Source: Euryarchaeota archaeon UBA89 (GTDB lineage Archaea > Thermoplasmatota > Poseidoniia > Poseidoniales > Thalassarchaeaceae). Taken from it: a stretch of DNA of 64,000 nt. Numbering within the stretch: the first letter of the stretch is position 1; every line of letters starts with the position of its first letter. Where the stretch lies: positions 6,592 to 70,591 of the forward strand of contig DAFS01000033.1 in the NCBI GenBank assembly GCA_002495525.1, written 5' to 3'. Shown here piece after piece: positions 19,692-29,912 of this stretch. The notes below the pieces were generated by a model. That model ran no database searches. It worked only from the letters and a program-made list of their open reading frames with translations, and was not told where the DNA came from. The translations under genes were made by a program, and so were the position numbers.

Positions 19692-20155
19692 GTGAAATGA
19701 GGCGTGTTACTGCAATTTGTAATGGTACTGCAATAGACCATATTCCCTCAGGTCATGCATTACAGGTACTGAAAATGTTGAGGTTAGATGTTGGAAGATC
19801 TAACCCTATTTCCATGGTAATGAATGTACCTAGTGGGAAAATGGGTAGGAAAGATGTTTTGAAAATTGAAGATAGGGAATTAAATCAAGAAGAATTAGAC
19901 CGCTTAGCTCTAATCGCCCCTAAAGCATCAGTTGCAATTATTAGAAATTATCATGTAGCAGAAAAAAGAACTATTGAACTTGGTTCAGAATTGATAAATA
20001 TAGTGAGGTGCTCGTTTTCAAATTGTATCACACAAAATCCTCGTGAGCCGTTGCCTCACAAGCTAAAAATTATTTCAGCAGACCCTATGATACTAAGATG
20101 CTCATATTGTGGAAAGAATCAAAATATTGATGAAATTGTAGATTTCATAATTTAA
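19688..20155 (+). CDS. pyrI: Aspartate carbamoyltransferase regulatory subunit
   Basis: Protein of 155 residues that binds allosteric nucleotides in its N-terminal domain and contacts PyrB through a C-terminal zinc domain. The N-terminus has GTAIDHIPSGHAL, typical of PyrI nucleotide binding. The zinc ligands are visible as CSFSNC and CSYCGK (Cys-x4-Cys and Cys-x2-Cys). The start ATG 19688 overlaps the pyrB stop by four bases. The gene ends tail-to-tail with the tRNA thiolase gene, the two stop codons sharing TTAA at 20152-20155. Confidence 0.97.
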   Translation: MSEMRRVTAICNGTAIDHIPSGHALQVLKMLRLDVGRSNPISMVMNVPSGKMGRKDVLKIEDRELNQEELDRLALIAPKASVAIIRNYHVAEKRTIELGSELINIVRCSFSNCITQNPREPLPHKLKIISADPMILRCSYCGKNQNIDEIVDFII

Positions 20156-21147
20156 TTCTCTTCTAGCCAACGTTTCATCGTACAGGCTTGACATACTTCT
20201 CTACTCGTAATTTCGCCACATTTCACACAATTCTTAATTTCTGATTTGACCGGGTTAACTTCTTTGTATAATTTACGTATTTGATCTAAAGAATGTAATA
20301 ATCCATGCCTAGAACCTGGTGTCATTGTTTCCATATCAGCAATAATTCTACGGCTTAGTTGCCTCATTGCACCGGGTGCATGTGGGCAATCTCCATGATG
20401 GATAGGTAGTTCAGAATAAATAGCATGAGCATGAATCTCTTGCTCTGGAATCCAGCGTAAAGGAACTACTCTAGGAGCAAGCCCTTCAATTGGGTCATCT
20501 GTATGAGGCGCTAATCGGACTGACCTCTCGATATTTCCTTTCTGAAAATTCATTACTATTGATTGAGCCATATCATCTAGATTATGTCCTAAAGCCATAA
20601 TATCTGCTCCAACTTTCTCCGCTAAAGCATTAATTCCTTGTCTTCTAAAAACACCACAATAAGAACATGGCATCATGCCCTTAGCATCAGGATTATTTTC
20701 TCCAATTACATCCATCTTCTTTACCACATTATCCATTTTATCATAACCAATTTCTTCATAAGATAATGTTTCAAATCTAATATTCAAAGATTCAGCAAGT
20801 TCTCTTGCTAATTCAAGTGATGGAGAACGATATCCATCTATTCCCTCGTCAATACACCCAGAAATAATTTCTACATCTCTTCTTTGACCGATAATATCGA
20901 CAAGCATACTGAGTAATACTGCTGAGTCTTTACCACCTGAAATTGCTACAAAGATTTTGAAAGGTGTACCATCTGCATGTCGAGCATCTTTAGGTAAATT
21001 TATCTGTAGACGTATTTCTTTAGCAACTCTCTTCCTTATCGACAATGCTAGATGTTTACCACACAAATGTTGACCACTATATTCTTGGAAAAGAATGGAT
21101 GGCTCTTTACATTGGCTACAAGATTGTATCGAGAGCCCGCCGTTCAT
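20152..21147 (-). CDS. tRNA 2-thiolation protein, TtuA/Ncs6 family
   Basis: PP-loop ATPase of 331 residues of the TtuA/Ncs6/CTU1 family, which adenylates uridine and thiolates tRNA (U34 in archaea/eukaryotes, or U54 in thermophiles). Visible features: an N-terminal zinc finger (Cys10, Cys13, Cys29, His32), the PP-loop SGGKDS at 70-75, the catalytic PCSYCG near 160, GHNLDD, and a C-terminal zinc finger with CVKCG and CQAC. The start is ATG 21147. It is convergent with pyrI and diverges over 47 bases from a small membrane-protein gene. The sulfur donor would be a ubiquitin-like protein encoded elsewhere. Which tRNA position is modified cannot be read here. Confidence 0.9.
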   Translation of the reverse strand: MNGGLSIQSCSQCKEPSILFQEYSGQHLCGKHLALSIRKRVAKEIRLQINLPKDARHADGTPFKIFVAISGGKDSAVLLSMLVDIIGQRRDVEIISGCIDEGIDGYRSPSLELARELAESLNIRFETLSYEEIGYDKMDNVVKKMDVIGENNPDAKGMMPCSYCGVFRRQGINALAEKVGADIMALGHNLDDMAQSIVMNFQKGNIERSVRLAPHTDDPIEGLAPRVVPLRWIPEQEIHAHAIYSELPIHHGDCPHAPGAMRQLSRRIIADMETMTPGSRHGLLHSLDQIRKLYKEVNPVKSEIKNCVKCGEITSREVCQACTMKRWLEEN

Positions 21148-21194
21148 AATGTCTCGTCAAGTATACTGCGCTTGAACCCAGCGAGTCAAGGTTA

Positions 21195-21476
21195 GTGATT
21201 AATCGATGGATTGATGACCTAGATACTCCTGATAGGAGCATGGATGGAGCCTCACCTTTACCCAATCAAAATAAAAATAAGGTGAGTAATTTAGGGCCAT
21301 GGTTACATCGTTTATTAGTAATAAGTACAATTCTAATAACTATTTTATTCCAAGAACATATAATAGAATTACTAGAATTAGTAAATATCACCAATAATAT
21401 TATGTTAGTAATTATTCAATTTATTATTATTATAATTTTCTGGGGTATTTTTCATAAAATTCTACAACTAAGTTAA
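21195..21476 (+). CDS. Small two-helix membrane protein, unknown function
   Basis: Predicted 93-residue protein with a polar N-terminus (about 35 residues) and two strongly hydrophobic helices (about 37-53 and 68-90, the second Ile-rich). The first start is GTG 21195. It ends tail-to-tail with the next gene, sharing TTAA at 21473-21476, the same arrangement seen at several convergent pairs in this window, which supports it being real. I do not recognise a family. It diverges from the tRNA thiolase gene across a very short promoter region. Confidence 0.5.
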   Translation: MINRWIDDLDTPDRSMDGASPLPNQNKNKVSNLGPWLHRLLVISTILITILFQEHIIELLELVNITNNIMLVIIQFIIIIIFWGIFHKILQLS

Positions 21477-22666
21477 TTTCTTATTCTTGAAAGGCCTGTT
21501 TCAATAACTCCGGTGATTCTTTGCCAAGGGATTACAAATCGCCCTCCTGCGACAACAATCATGAATAATGATGCAGAAATAACTTTACCATAGGTTAGTT
21601 GTAACTCTAAAGATTCTTTTACTTGACCTGACCACTGAGAACCTTCTAGAATAGCAACAAATGAAATCAAGAAATCATCAAACTCAAGAGCGATAGCAGT
21701 TGTTAAACTTACAATAATCATTACACCGAATAAATGGATTAAATGACCATTGATGATATTATTAAATTGATTAATATATTCTGGATCTTTCTTTGATGCT
21801 TCTGGAAGTAAGGATGTATACTCTAGATTTGATATTACAGCTAATCCTGATTCTAAGAATACTAATATTAGTATGGCCACTGTAAGTAAATCAAACCCTA
21901 ATGGAGATATTAAACCTCCAAATAAGGTCGCTTCACCTATCTGAGCAGAAAGAGGTTTCAAACCAACATCTACTGCTGAAGTTACTCCTTCAAATGTTAA
22001 CATTGCATGGATAGCAATTATCATCAAGAAGTAGCCTGTAGACCAGGTGATCATTCTTTTAGATAAACCCCAAATACCCATTAATCCTACAAGAATAGGG
22101 GCGAAAACTATTCCAAAGAATATTAATTCAAAGAAAAATTCAAATGGGGCTAACACTAAATTAACATGGTTGTATTGATCATCAGCATTTCCTATTGGGA
22201 GATAAGCACCATTTGAGACCATTCCTATCAGCCAAGAGATAAGAAATGGTAGAAGGAACCAAGATGCTAGTATTATACTAAATGTTCTTTTGATAATAAG
22301 TTGAAACCTTTCACCGCGTGTTTGGATAAACACCCACAATGCAGTCAATAAAAAACAGAGTATCAAAGGTATAGTAAATGCATCAAAACCAGTTTCATTA
22401 ATTCCGGTAATAAAATTAGGTAATATTGTATTACCATTAGATTCCATCCAAGTTAATCCCCTAGTATGTTCGTATGCAGGGCACCATCCGTCAGTTCCTG
22501 AGTTAGCAATAAATTTCTCTGAACATTCACCATATAACTCACTCATTTTTCGCATTAAAAATAATAGCGAAATTGTAGATAGAGTTTGTAATAGTAGTAC
22601 TTGCCATCTAAATCGTAATTTTGTGATATGCAGAGTCTTTGATTCGGGTACTACATCCATTGCCAT
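21473..22666 (-). CDS. Polytopic membrane protein linked to DUF58 operon
   Basis: About 397 residues with eight or more hydrophobic segments spread over the length, including FRWQVLLLQTLSTISLLFLM near the N-terminus and a large extracytoplasmic Cys-containing loop (YGECSEKF, GWCPAYEHTRG). No family recognised. The start ATG 22666 is chosen because GGGGGTGA precedes it by a few bases; the alternative GTG 22675 lacks this. It is the last gene of a three-gene minus-strand set with DUF58 and DUF4350-like genes, following the DUF58 stop by 12 bases. The association suggests a membrane complex. It may be a functional replacement for the DUF4129/transglutaminase-like partners seen in other DUF58 operons, which is inference. 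Confidence 0.75.
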   Translation of the reverse strand: MAMDVVPESKTLHITKLRFRWQVLLLQTLSTISLLFLMRKMSELYGECSEKFIANSGTDGWCPAYEHTRGLTWMESNGNTILPNFITGINETGFDAFTIPLILCFLLTALWVFIQTRGERFQLIIKRTFSIILASWFLLPFLISWLIGMVSNGAYLPIGNADDQYNHVNLVLAPFEFFFELIFFGIVFAPILVGLMGIWGLSKRMITWSTGYFLMIIAIHAMLTFEGVTSAVDVGLKPLSAQIGEATLFGGLISPLGFDLLTVAILILVFLESGLAVISNLEYTSLLPEASKKDPEYINQFNNIINGHLIHLFGVMIIVSLTTAIALEFDDFLISFVAILEGSQWSGQVKESLELQLTYGKVISASLFMIVVAGGRFVIPWQRITGVIETGLSRIRN

Positions 22667-22678
22667 TTTATTCACCCC

Positions 22679-23932
22679 CTAGACTGTCCTAATTTGTAAT
22701 AATGCTTGAGATAATTCAACACTTGGTGTCCAATCTATTACTTTAGCACCGTAACCTGAAATAGCTGTTAATCGATTCTGTCTTTCTAGTTTTAACACCT
22801 CATAAGCCATTCTTGGAATCCTACTTACAAGTCTTTCAAGATCAATACTACTCGGAGATAATACAATTACTTCATGACCTTTACCGGAAAGATTTCTAAT
22901 TGCCGACAAAGTAGTACCATCCCCTTCAAGGCTACTAATAATAAACACTGGAGAGCCCCTAGATATTCGTGGAGATAGGGCATTAGTCACGGCTTGTAAA
23001 GGCATACTCCCTTTCGATTCGACAGCAGCCAATTGGCTTAGAACCTTGTAATGCTGCTTATCTCCTGTCTCTGGTGGAAGAAAATCCATTCTTTCACCAT
23101 AGGTAACCAAGGATACCGAATCTCTTCTCTTGATAAAATAATTGGCTATTGATGCTGCAGCTACAGTGCCCATCTCTAATGGATTTTTTAGTACTGTTCC
23201 AATTCTCGCTACGTCACGAGTATCAAGAATGATGAAAACGTCTGTTACAGCATCTCTAGTTTTCTCATTAACCATTAATTCCCCAGTTCTAGCAAAAGCT
23301 TTCCAATTAATCGAACGGAATGAGTCACCTGGGAAATATTCTCTTAGAGCATAAAATTCCATTCCTTGACCTGGTGTTTTTAGGGTTGTGGCTCCAGTAT
23401 ACATTTTCGGAACATCAGACCTAATTAAAGCCTCTTCGACATCTCTAACTTGAGGGAAAACAGTGATATCTGATCTGTCACCTACGCTAGTTTCAGAAAC
23501 AAATAGATTGAACGTATTTCTATATCTGATAGAAGTTGGCCCTATTGTGTAGTGCCCCCTCAATGGGCAACGGACTGTATATCGAATCGTTGCAGTCTGT
23601 CCTGGGCCTAAATTCATTCTCATTAGATTTATTCCTTTTCTCATTTTCATCTCGTGAGGCACATTATCAAAAACCTCTAACTGTTGTGTTCGACGATATG
23701 ATTTATTTGTAATTGTTAATACTACATTAATATCGTCTCCTTTGTAAACATTAACTGCAGAAACTTCTCTTTTAATTTCTAGATCTGAATGACCCTCTAT
23801 CCATCCATTAATTGCTAAAAATGATATGAAAGTCAGACCTACAATCATTAATTGGAAATTTGAAATCATCATACCTATCAAAATCAGGCTTATTCCGCTT
23901 GTGAGAAGGATAGCAGCTTTACGAGTCCACAT
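22679..23932 (-). CDS. DUF58 domain protein
   Basis: About 417 residues. Two N-terminal hydrophobic segments (about 5-40) are followed by a beta-rich region (LTITNKSYRRTQQLEVFDNVP) and the DUF58 core: the signature GMEFYALREYFPGDSFRSINWKAFAR is clear in parts (REYFPGD, INWKAFART), followed by a von Willebrand A-like fold with VFIILDTRD near residue 235. DUF58 proteins usually accompany MoxR AAA ATPases in operons for assembling or activating envelope complexes. No MoxR gene adjoins it here. It overlaps the upstream DUF4350-like gene by 14 bases, and the polytopic membrane gene follows, so the three are one transcription unit. ATG 23932 is preferred to an in-frame TTG six bases upstream. Confidence 0.88.
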   Translation of the reverse strand: MWTRKAAILLTSGISLILIGMMISNFQLMIVGLTFISFLAINGWIEGHSDLEIKREVSAVNVYKGDDINVVLTITNKSYRRTQQLEVFDNVPHEMKMRKGINLMRMNLGPGQTATIRYTVRCPLRGHYTIGPTSIRYRNTFNLFVSETSVGDRSDITVFPQVRDVEEALIRSDVPKMYTGATTLKTPGQGMEFYALREYFPGDSFRSINWKAFARTGELMVNEKTRDAVTDVFIILDTRDVARIGTVLKNPLEMGTVAAASIANYFIKRRDSVSLVTYGERMDFLPPETGDKQHYKVLSQLAAVESKGSMPLQAVTNALSPRISRGSPVFIISSLEGDGTTLSAIRNLSGKGHEVIVLSPSSIDLERLVSRIPRMAYEVLKLERQNRLTAISGYGAKVIDWTPSVELSQALLQIRTV

Positions 23933-25571
23933 ATTCAACCTCCTCTTCAGAACTAGTTGAGCCCCACTCTTTGATTCTCTTTACTATACCCACCAATTCA
24001 TCTGGTTTGTATCTGCGATCTTCAAATATGAATTTAGTTAATACTTGATCATCAATCATTCTTTGTAACTCTGCTGCAGGAAGCGCATCAAATTCTTCTC
24101 TTGAAAGGGTATTTAAATTTCTAATTCTTGTCAATAAAACCTGTCTTATTTTTTCAGGCTTTTGATAATACTCATATCTTCTAGCATCCCCAAAACCATA
24201 GTATATTATTCTAAATACATGACGCCAATTCTCGGGATCTTCTTTACGGATTAAAACGGCTTCTAAAGTAATGAATAGCCCAAGGAAAAGCAGTAACATA
24301 GCCATCCAGTCATTAGTAAAATAAATCAACAAATAATACATTAAATTATATGTATCACCAAATAATGTAGGTTGCTGATGTCTTGATTCATCAAAAATAA
24401 CGATTGCATTAGAAGAACTTTTGGCACTCGAATTTCCGATTAATAAAGATTCAGCAATTACGTCTAATGCCCACTTTCTATTATCGTTTGAAGGGACAAC
24501 ATCGTCGACTCCAGAGTAGAATGCATCATCGTATAATGAGTTAGTTAATATCGAACCATCTGCAACAAAGTGTACCCTTCCTGAATCTGCTCCGACACAC
24601 AAACGATCTGCACAGTAACGAACATAAACTGCAAATGGACCTACTTCATCTCCATCAATACCAAAAGCAGAAGAACCAATCGTAAGATTGCCATCATCAT
24701 TAGTGTCTAAGTATGAATCGAGGGTAGATTTACCAATGTCATATCTATTTTCAACTGGATTGTAAGAACCTGCATTAAATGCAGATGGTTGATTTGTTAA
24801 TAAGTTATAATTTTCTGAAAAATCCCATTGTGTTTCTGAAATCCATCTATGCGAGCATAGTCCGGCATCTTCTCTAGTAATTCCTGCTGGAAATGTCGTA
24901 ACATCATAAGGATCTGTGTCTAATAAATCGATAAAACCATCTGTATCTGTATCTCTAAGACATGGATGAATACTTGATAAAGAACCCGAATTAGTAGTGA
25001 AATTGAATGCCGAGGTGGTATTAACCCAGATGAAGTTGTAATCTAATTCTGTAGCATATGCTTCTCCATCATATAGTGTGTGGCCAGAAAATTCTAATCC
25101 GAACTGTTCTGCTAAAGTTGAAGAATATCCTTTATCGTCCATTAAGAGTACAGTACCACCTGCTTCGACAAATTCATCAATAGCGAGTATCTCTGAAGTC
25201 GTGTATCCTGAACCTTCTGAAAGTTCTATCACGTTTTCATCACCAGTAAATCTAGGTAGTGAAATAGTATCCTTTTCAACACCTGATATAATGAAAATAG
25301 CTTCTTCAGGGTGATCAATTTCACTCAATAAAAGAGGACTCGATACCAGTGCAGTTGTATCAACTCCCATTCTATTAATCTCTTCCCTAAACAACCCAAG
25401 ATCATTCCAATCATCTCCGTAAGCTGATTGTTGAGTTTGGCCATCGGTAACATATGTTGCAGCGATTGTAGAAATTAGTAGTATTAGTAAAATCCAGAAG
25501 GCCCCAACTAACACATTGCGTCGTGCTTTAAGGGTCGTTAATCTACGAGTATAGTCGCGAAAATTGGCCAT
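23919..25571 (-). CDS. DUF4350-like membrane protein
   Basis: About 550 residues. An N-terminal membrane helix (about 20-42, VLVGAFWILLILLISTIAA) is followed by a large extracytoplasmic domain. That domain opens like a DUF4350/GATase-like fold (YGDDWNDLGLFREEI, VLLMDDKGYSSTLAEQFGL), in which a missing-substrate amidotransferase-like core is used structurally. It contains a TSP3-like stretch (DTDTDGFIDLLDTDPYD) that could bind calcium. A second membrane helix (about 410-430) precedes a charged cytosolic tail. Start ATG 25571, with an AGGTGGGG motif upstream. It heads the DUF58 operon. DUF4350 proteins commonly pair with MoxR/DUF58 genes, so an envelope assembly role is likely but unproven. Confidence 0.75.
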   Translation of the reverse strand: MANFRDYTRRLTTLKARRNVLVGAFWILLILLISTIAATYVTDGQTQQSAYGDDWNDLGLFREEINRMGVDTTALVSSPLLLSEIDHPEEAIFIISGVEKDTISLPRFTGDENVIELSEGSGYTTSEILAIDEFVEAGGTVLLMDDKGYSSTLAEQFGLEFSGHTLYDGEAYATELDYNFIWVNTTSAFNFTTNSGSLSSIHPCLRDTDTDGFIDLLDTDPYDVTTFPAGITREDAGLCSHRWISETQWDFSENYNLLTNQPSAFNAGSYNPVENRYDIGKSTLDSYLDTNDDGNLTIGSSAFGIDGDEVGPFAVYVRYCADRLCVGADSGRVHFVADGSILTNSLYDDAFYSGVDDVVPSNDNRKWALDVIAESLLIGNSSAKSSSNAIVIFDESRHQQPTLFGDTYNLMYYLLIYFTNDWMAMLLLFLGLFITLEAVLIRKEDPENWRHVFRIIYYGFGDARRYEYYQKPEKIRQVLLTRIRNLNTLSREEFDALPAAELQRMIDDQVLTKFIFEDRRYKPDELVGIVKRIKEWGSTSSEEEVEYVDS

Positions 25572-25659
25572 CCTATACCCCACCTAGTCAATACGACAAA
25601 TATCGAGCCCGAACTTCGACTTAAGACGGTTGTGAACGAATGAACGGTCATGCATCATA

Positions 25660-25902
25660 CTATTCAGACAGTTTGATTACCTTACCAACAGTATCAATCT
25701 CTTCAACTGGAACCGATAAAAGTCCATTTACCGTAGGCCAAGGAAGAAGTTGAGGATTGATATCTGGTTCAATCATCACAAGAATATTAGTTATCTGACC
25801 ACTTTCAATATCAATAGTAAAATCCGTAACACTTCCTAATCTATCATCAGCACTATCATGAACTTCACGATTAATGATTTCTCGTCCGAATGTTAATGGC
25901 AT
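25660..25902 (-). CDS. PRC-barrel domain protein
   Basis: An 80-residue protein that is essentially one PRC-barrel: LTFGREIINREVHDSADDRLGSVTDFTIDIESGQITNILV matches in parts the barrel pattern of a short strand, 'G.V.D..ID...G.I..L.V', and a final VPVEEIDTVGKVIKL. Stand-alone PRC-barrels are common in euryarchaea and can be RNA- or protein-binding; the exact role is unknown. Its ATG at 25902 has a GAGGG motif 7-8 bases upstream and lies 9 bases after the cdc48 stop, so it is co-transcribed with cdc48. Confidence 0.85.
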   Translation of the reverse strand: MPLTFGREIINREVHDSADDRLGSVTDFTIDIESGQITNILVMIEPDINPQLLPWPTVNGLLSVPVEEIDTVGKVIKLSE

Positions 25903-25911
25903 TTTTTTCCC

Positions 25912-28143
25912 TCAAGCAGATTCAATTCCTGAATGGACCTCGGAATTACGTCTTACTGACTCAAGTCCACTAGTTAATCTTGCTTCCATCCTATTGTAAT
26001 AATCCATCATTTCATCTGTAATTGTAGGACGGACTCTGTTAATTGCTTCTTCAAAGTGCTTTTTAGATACACTTTTCTTCTCTGCTCTCATTGAAATTAA
26101 AGCAGCCTCTCTACATATGGCTTCAATATCTGCACCGGTGTAATTAATCAGTTGTGGGGCTAAATCTTCAATTTTGAATTTTCCAAGGGGCATTGGCTCA
26201 GAATGAATTTTAAGAATTGCTCTTATTGAATCTACATCAGGAGGAGGGATGTGGAGCACTCTTTCGAATCTTCCACTTCTTAGTAATGCAGGATCTATCA
26301 TTTCTGGACGATTAGTAGCTGCAACAACTATCACACCTTCCATCGATTCAACACCGTCCATTGAACTTAGTAATTGGTTAACAACTCTATTCATCACGTC
26401 GGAACCCTCACCAGTATTGCTTCTTCTAACTCCTGCAATACTTTCAAATTCGTCTAAGAAGATTATTGAAGGACTTGATTGCTTTGCTTTTTTGAATAAT
26501 TCTCTAACTGCCTTCTCAGAATCACCCACCCATTTAGATATTAATTCAGGACCTTTAATCGTGATAAAATTGGCTTTAGCTTCATTAGCAATAGCCTTAG
26601 CAATTAGTGTCTTACCTGTCCCAGGGGCTCCGAAGAGGACAATTCCTCTCGGAGGATTGATACCAAAGTGTTCGAACATCTCAGGCTTAGTTAGAGGCCA
26701 TTCAATACTTTCCTTTAATCTCTCTTTAACCTCTTTTAATCCGCCAACTTGTTCCCAGCTAACTTCAGGAACTTCTAGGAAAATTTCTCTTAGAGCACTT
26801 GGCTCAATTTCCTTAATTGCTAATTTGAAATCCGACATCCTAACTTCCATTTTCTCGAGTACTTCGGCGGGTATCTGTTCTTCATCTAAGTCGATTTCAG
26901 GTAGATATCTTCGAAGAGCTTTCATTGCCGCCTCTCTAACTAAAGCAGAAATATCTGCTCCTACAAAACCATGAGTGTTATCTAATAACCAATCAATTTC
27001 GAAATCGTCACTAATTGGCATTCCACGAGTATGAATACCGATTATTTCAGCACGTCCATTTTTATCGGGTACACCTATCTCTAATTCACGATCGAACCTT
27101 CCCCCACGACGAAGAGCTGGATCGATTGCATCGGGGCGATTGGTTGCGCCAATTACAATGACATTATCTCTACCTTGCATACCGTCTAGCAAAGTCAATA
27201 ACTGCGCTACAACTCTTCTCTCGACTTCCCCGCTAACATCTTCCCTTTTTGGTGCGATAGAGTCCAATTCATCGATAAAAATTATCGCCGGAGAGTTTGC
27301 AGCTGCTTCATCAAAAATTTCACGTAATTGTTTTTCGCTCTCACCGTAATATTTCGATATTATCTCTGGGCCATTTATAGAAGTAAAGTTGGCTTTGGTT
27401 TCGGATGCAACTGCTTTTGCAATGAGAGTTTTTCCAGTACCAGGAGGACCATGTAATAGAACTCCTCGAGGTGGATCAATTCCTAATCTTCTGAAAAGAA
27501 TCGGATGCTTCAATGGAAGTTCTATCATTTCTCTAACTTTCTGTAGTTGCTCTCCTATACCTCCTATGTCTTCATATGAGATGGTGGAAATTGGCTGTCC
27601 AGATTCATCTTCTTCATCAACCGGCTCCTCTTTAATGATAATTTCAGTATCTGGAAGAACCTGAACAATACCCTTTGGAGTAGTTTGAACAATTTGGAAA
27701 GGTAAAGCCTCTGCAAATAGAGTCATTCCAGGAATAAAAATTCTATCTCCAGATACTACTGGCCTCTTGTTCAGACCTCTACGAGCAAAACCCTCAATTC
27801 CAGGGCCAAAACGTACCTTCTGTTGTTTAGCCATTACGGGGCTTAGGATTAATTTTTGACAAGGTTGTGTCTCTACTTTACGGATTGAGACTTTATCACC
27901 TAGAGAAACACCCGCATTTTTCCTGATAATTCCGTCCACTCTGATAATACCAAGGTTTGCATCTTCTGGTCGGCATCGCCAGACAATAGCGGCTGTTTTT
28001 TGTTCACCCGTAATTTCAACAATGTCTCCAGGTTTCAAATTCAAATCATTATCGAAAGGTACTCTGGCACGCCCATGCCCTACGTCACTCGGTATCGCCT
28101 TTGCTACTCTAAGTTGTAAGTCATCTACTTCCTCATTTGACAT
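25912..28143 (-). CDS. cdc48: Cdc48/VAT-type AAA+ ATPase
   Basis: Protein of 743 residues, the typical length of archaeal VAT/Cdc48/p97. Order: N-terminal double-psi beta-barrel substrate domain (about 1-190, starting [18 protein letters not shown]), the D1 ATPase with Walker [14 protein letters not shown] and Walker [15 protein letters not shown], and the D2 ATPase with [13 protein letters not shown] and [15 protein letters not shown]. It unfolds proteins for the proteasome. In D2 the usual GPPG is GAPG and the Walker B run is DEFE rather than DEID, minor changes that keep the catalytic residues. It is the first gene of an operon with the PRC-barrel protein and diverges from the aldehyde dehydrogenase. 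Confidence 0.97.
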   Translation of the reverse strand: MSNEEVDDLQLRVAKAIPSDVGHGRARVPFDNDLNLKPGDIVEITGEQKTAAIVWRCRPEDANLGIIRVDGIIRKNAGVSLGDKVSIRKVETQPCQKLILSPVMAKQQKVRFGPGIEGFARRGLNKRPVVSGDRIFIPGMTLFAEALPFQIVQTTPKGIVQVLPDTEIIIKEEPVDEEDESGQPISTISYEDIGGIGEQLQKVREMIELPLKHPILFRRLGIDPPRGVLLHGPPGTGKTLIAKAVASETKANFTSINGPEIISKYYGESEKQLREIFDEAAANSPAIIFIDELDSIAPKREDVSGEVERRVVAQLLTLLDGMQGRDNVIVIGATNRPDAIDPALRRGGRFDRELEIGVPDKNGRAEIIGIHTRGMPISDDFEIDWLLDNTHGFVGADISALVREAAMKALRRYLPEIDLDEEQIPAEVLEKMEVRMSDFKLAIKEIEPSALREIFLEVPEVSWEQVGGLKEVKERLKESIEWPLTKPEMFEHFGINPPRGIVLFGAPGTGKTLIAKAIANEAKANFITIKGPELISKWVGDSEKAVRELFKKAKQSSPSIIFLDEFESIAGVRRSNTGEGSDVMNRVVNQLLSSMDGVESMEGVIVVAATNRPEMIDPALLRSGRFERVLHIPPPDVDSIRAILKIHSEPMPLGKFKIEDLAPQLINYTGADIEAICREAALISMRAEKKSVSKKHFEEAINRVRPTITDEMMDYYNRMEARLTSGLESVRRNSEVHSGIESA

Positions 28144-28283
28144 TCCACATCCCTCTGAACAATACTCTGTAGTAATGGGGGGTAGTTAAACCTGTGAACT
28201 TGAAGATGTCAAATCAATAATCGATTAAATCATCATAATCCTCCATGAGAAGGTTTCTTGATAGAGTAATATTTCGCAGGCAC

Positions 28284-29912
28284 ATGACCAATGTACTCGA
28301 AACAGGATTTGAATTCATGGAAGCCAATAATCCCAACGGTAGCCCGAAGATTAAGGGATACAATATAATTAATGGACAATTGAAATTATCAAGTGGAGGA
28401 GAAACTTTTGAAAGTCTGAATCCTGCAATACTTTCAGATTGTCTAGGAGAGTTCCCACTTTCTAACAAAGAAGACGTACATGAGGCCCTAGAAGCTGCAA
28501 GAAATGCATTTCCTTCATGGGCTGCAACACCAGCACCGACAAGAGGACAAATTATTGGAAATATGGGGAGATTACTAATGCAGTACAAAGATGATATTGT
28601 AAGAGTTGAAACAAGAGAGATTGGCAAGACACTAAAAGAAAGTGGCGGCGAAGTTCAGGAAGCAATTGATACATGTTTATTTTTCCAATCCGAAGGTCGT
28701 AGATTATACGGACAAACTGTTAACTCAGAATTACCTGATAAGGAACTTTTTACTTACAGAAGACCTTTGGGAGTTTGTGGAATAATTAATGCATGTAATT
28801 TTCCTTCAGCAGTTCCTTTTTGGAAAATGATTCCCGCAATAATGTGCGGTAATACCTGTGTATGGAAAAGCCCTCAAGATTCCCCCCTATTATCATTCAT
28901 GTTAACTAGAATAATGCATGAAGCGGGTCTACCTAATGGCGTCATTAATCTGATTCATGGCAAAGGAAGTGGTGCAGGACAGCATCTTGTTGACGCTGTT
29001 GATCAAGGATTGGTCAATAAAATTAGTTTTACAGGTTCAACTTCAGTAGGAAAAATGATTGGAGAAGTTTGTGGTAGGAACTTAGTATCTGCTAGCCTAG
29101 AATTAGGAGGTAAGAACCCATTAGTAATAATGCCGAGTGCAAATATGGAGAATGCAGTTGAAGGGGCATATTGGGCAGGCTTTGGTACTGCAGGTCAACG
29201 ATGTACAAGTCTTGGAAATCTAATAATTCATGAAGAAATCTATGATGATTTCATAGAAAAATTAATGGAAAAAGTTAGATCTACTACAATTGGAGATTCA
29301 ATGGCTCATGAAAATGTATTATATGGCCCAATGTTATCTGAAAAGTATGCTAATGATTTCATACGAGATCTAGAATTATGTGAGAAAAGTGGCGCTAGAA
29401 AACTTTGGGGCAAGGGAAGAATTACTTCTAATAATAAGCCGGAAAATTTTCTTGGAAATCCGGAACAGGGAGTTTACATGTGGCCACATGTTTATGCAGA
29501 TGTTACTGAGCAAATGGAATGCTTCCATGAAGAAATATTTGGCCCTGCGATTACAATTGTAAAGGCTAAAGATTTCGAACATGCGCTACATCTTGCAAAT
29601 GCATCACCATACGGATTATCGAGTGCAATTTATACTAATGATAGATTAGAAGCATATAGATACAAGTCAGGAATTAAGGCAGGAATGACTGGAATAAATA
29701 ATTCTACTACTGGTGCTGAAGCGCATCTTCCTTTTGGTGGAGTGAAAGGTAGTGGGAATGGAACTCGAGAATCAGGAATATGGGTGATTGAATCATATTC
29801 ATACTGGCACGCAGTAAATGACGAATTATCAGGTAAGTTACAACTTGCTCAGATGGATGTAGAAGAAATTGAGTTAATTGAAGAAGAAGTGGATTATTCT
29901 ACATTGGCTTAA
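28284..29912 (+). CDS. NAD(P)-dependent aldehyde dehydrogenase
   Basis: About 542 residues of the ALDH superfamily. Features include [15 protein letters not shown] (the PWN-type motif), [10 protein letters not shown] with the cofactor Lys, [12 protein letters not shown], the catalytic Glu in [10 protein letters not shown], the catalytic Cys in [11 protein letters not shown], and [11 protein letters not shown]. The GTAGQRCT form resembles the ALDH7 (alpha-aminoadipic semialdehyde) branch, but the physiological substrate cannot be fixed. The start is taken as ATG 28284 because the 13 upstream residues from another in-frame ATG are basic and atypical. It diverges from cdc48 and ends tail-to-tail with a small zinc-ribbon gene. 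It is otherwise monocistronic. Confidence 0.9.
   Translation: MTNVLETGFEFMEANNPNGSPKIKGYNIINGQLKLSSGGETFESLNPAILSDCLGEFPLSNKEDVHEALEAARNAFPSWAATPAPTRGQIIGNMGRLLMQYKDDIVRVETREIGKTLKESGGEVQEAIDTCLFFQSEGRRLYGQTVNSELPDKELFTYRRPLGVCGIINACNFPSAVPFWKMIPAIMCGNTCVWKSPQDSPLLSFMLTRIMHEAGLPNGVINLIHGKGSGAGQHLVDAVDQGLVNKISFTGSTSVGKMIGEVCGRNLVSASLELGGKNPLVIMPSANMENAVEGAYWAGFGTAGQRCTSLGNLIIHEEIYDDFIEKLMEKVRSTTIGDSMAHENVLYGPMLSEKYANDFIRDLELCEKSGARKLWGKGRITSNNKPENFLGNPEQGVYMWPHVYADVTEQMECFHEEIFGPAITIVKAKDFEHALHLANASPYGLSSAIYTNDRLEAYRYKSGIKAGMTGINNSTTGAEAHLPFGGVKGSGNGTRESGIWVIESYSYWHAVNDELSGKLQLAQMDVEEIELIEEEVDYSTLA

Noticed and set aside
26249..26974. A 241-codon open frame on the plus strand inside cdc48
   Set aside because: The minus strand encodes the intact D1/D2 ATPase with Walker motifs; the opposite frame has no recognisable domain.
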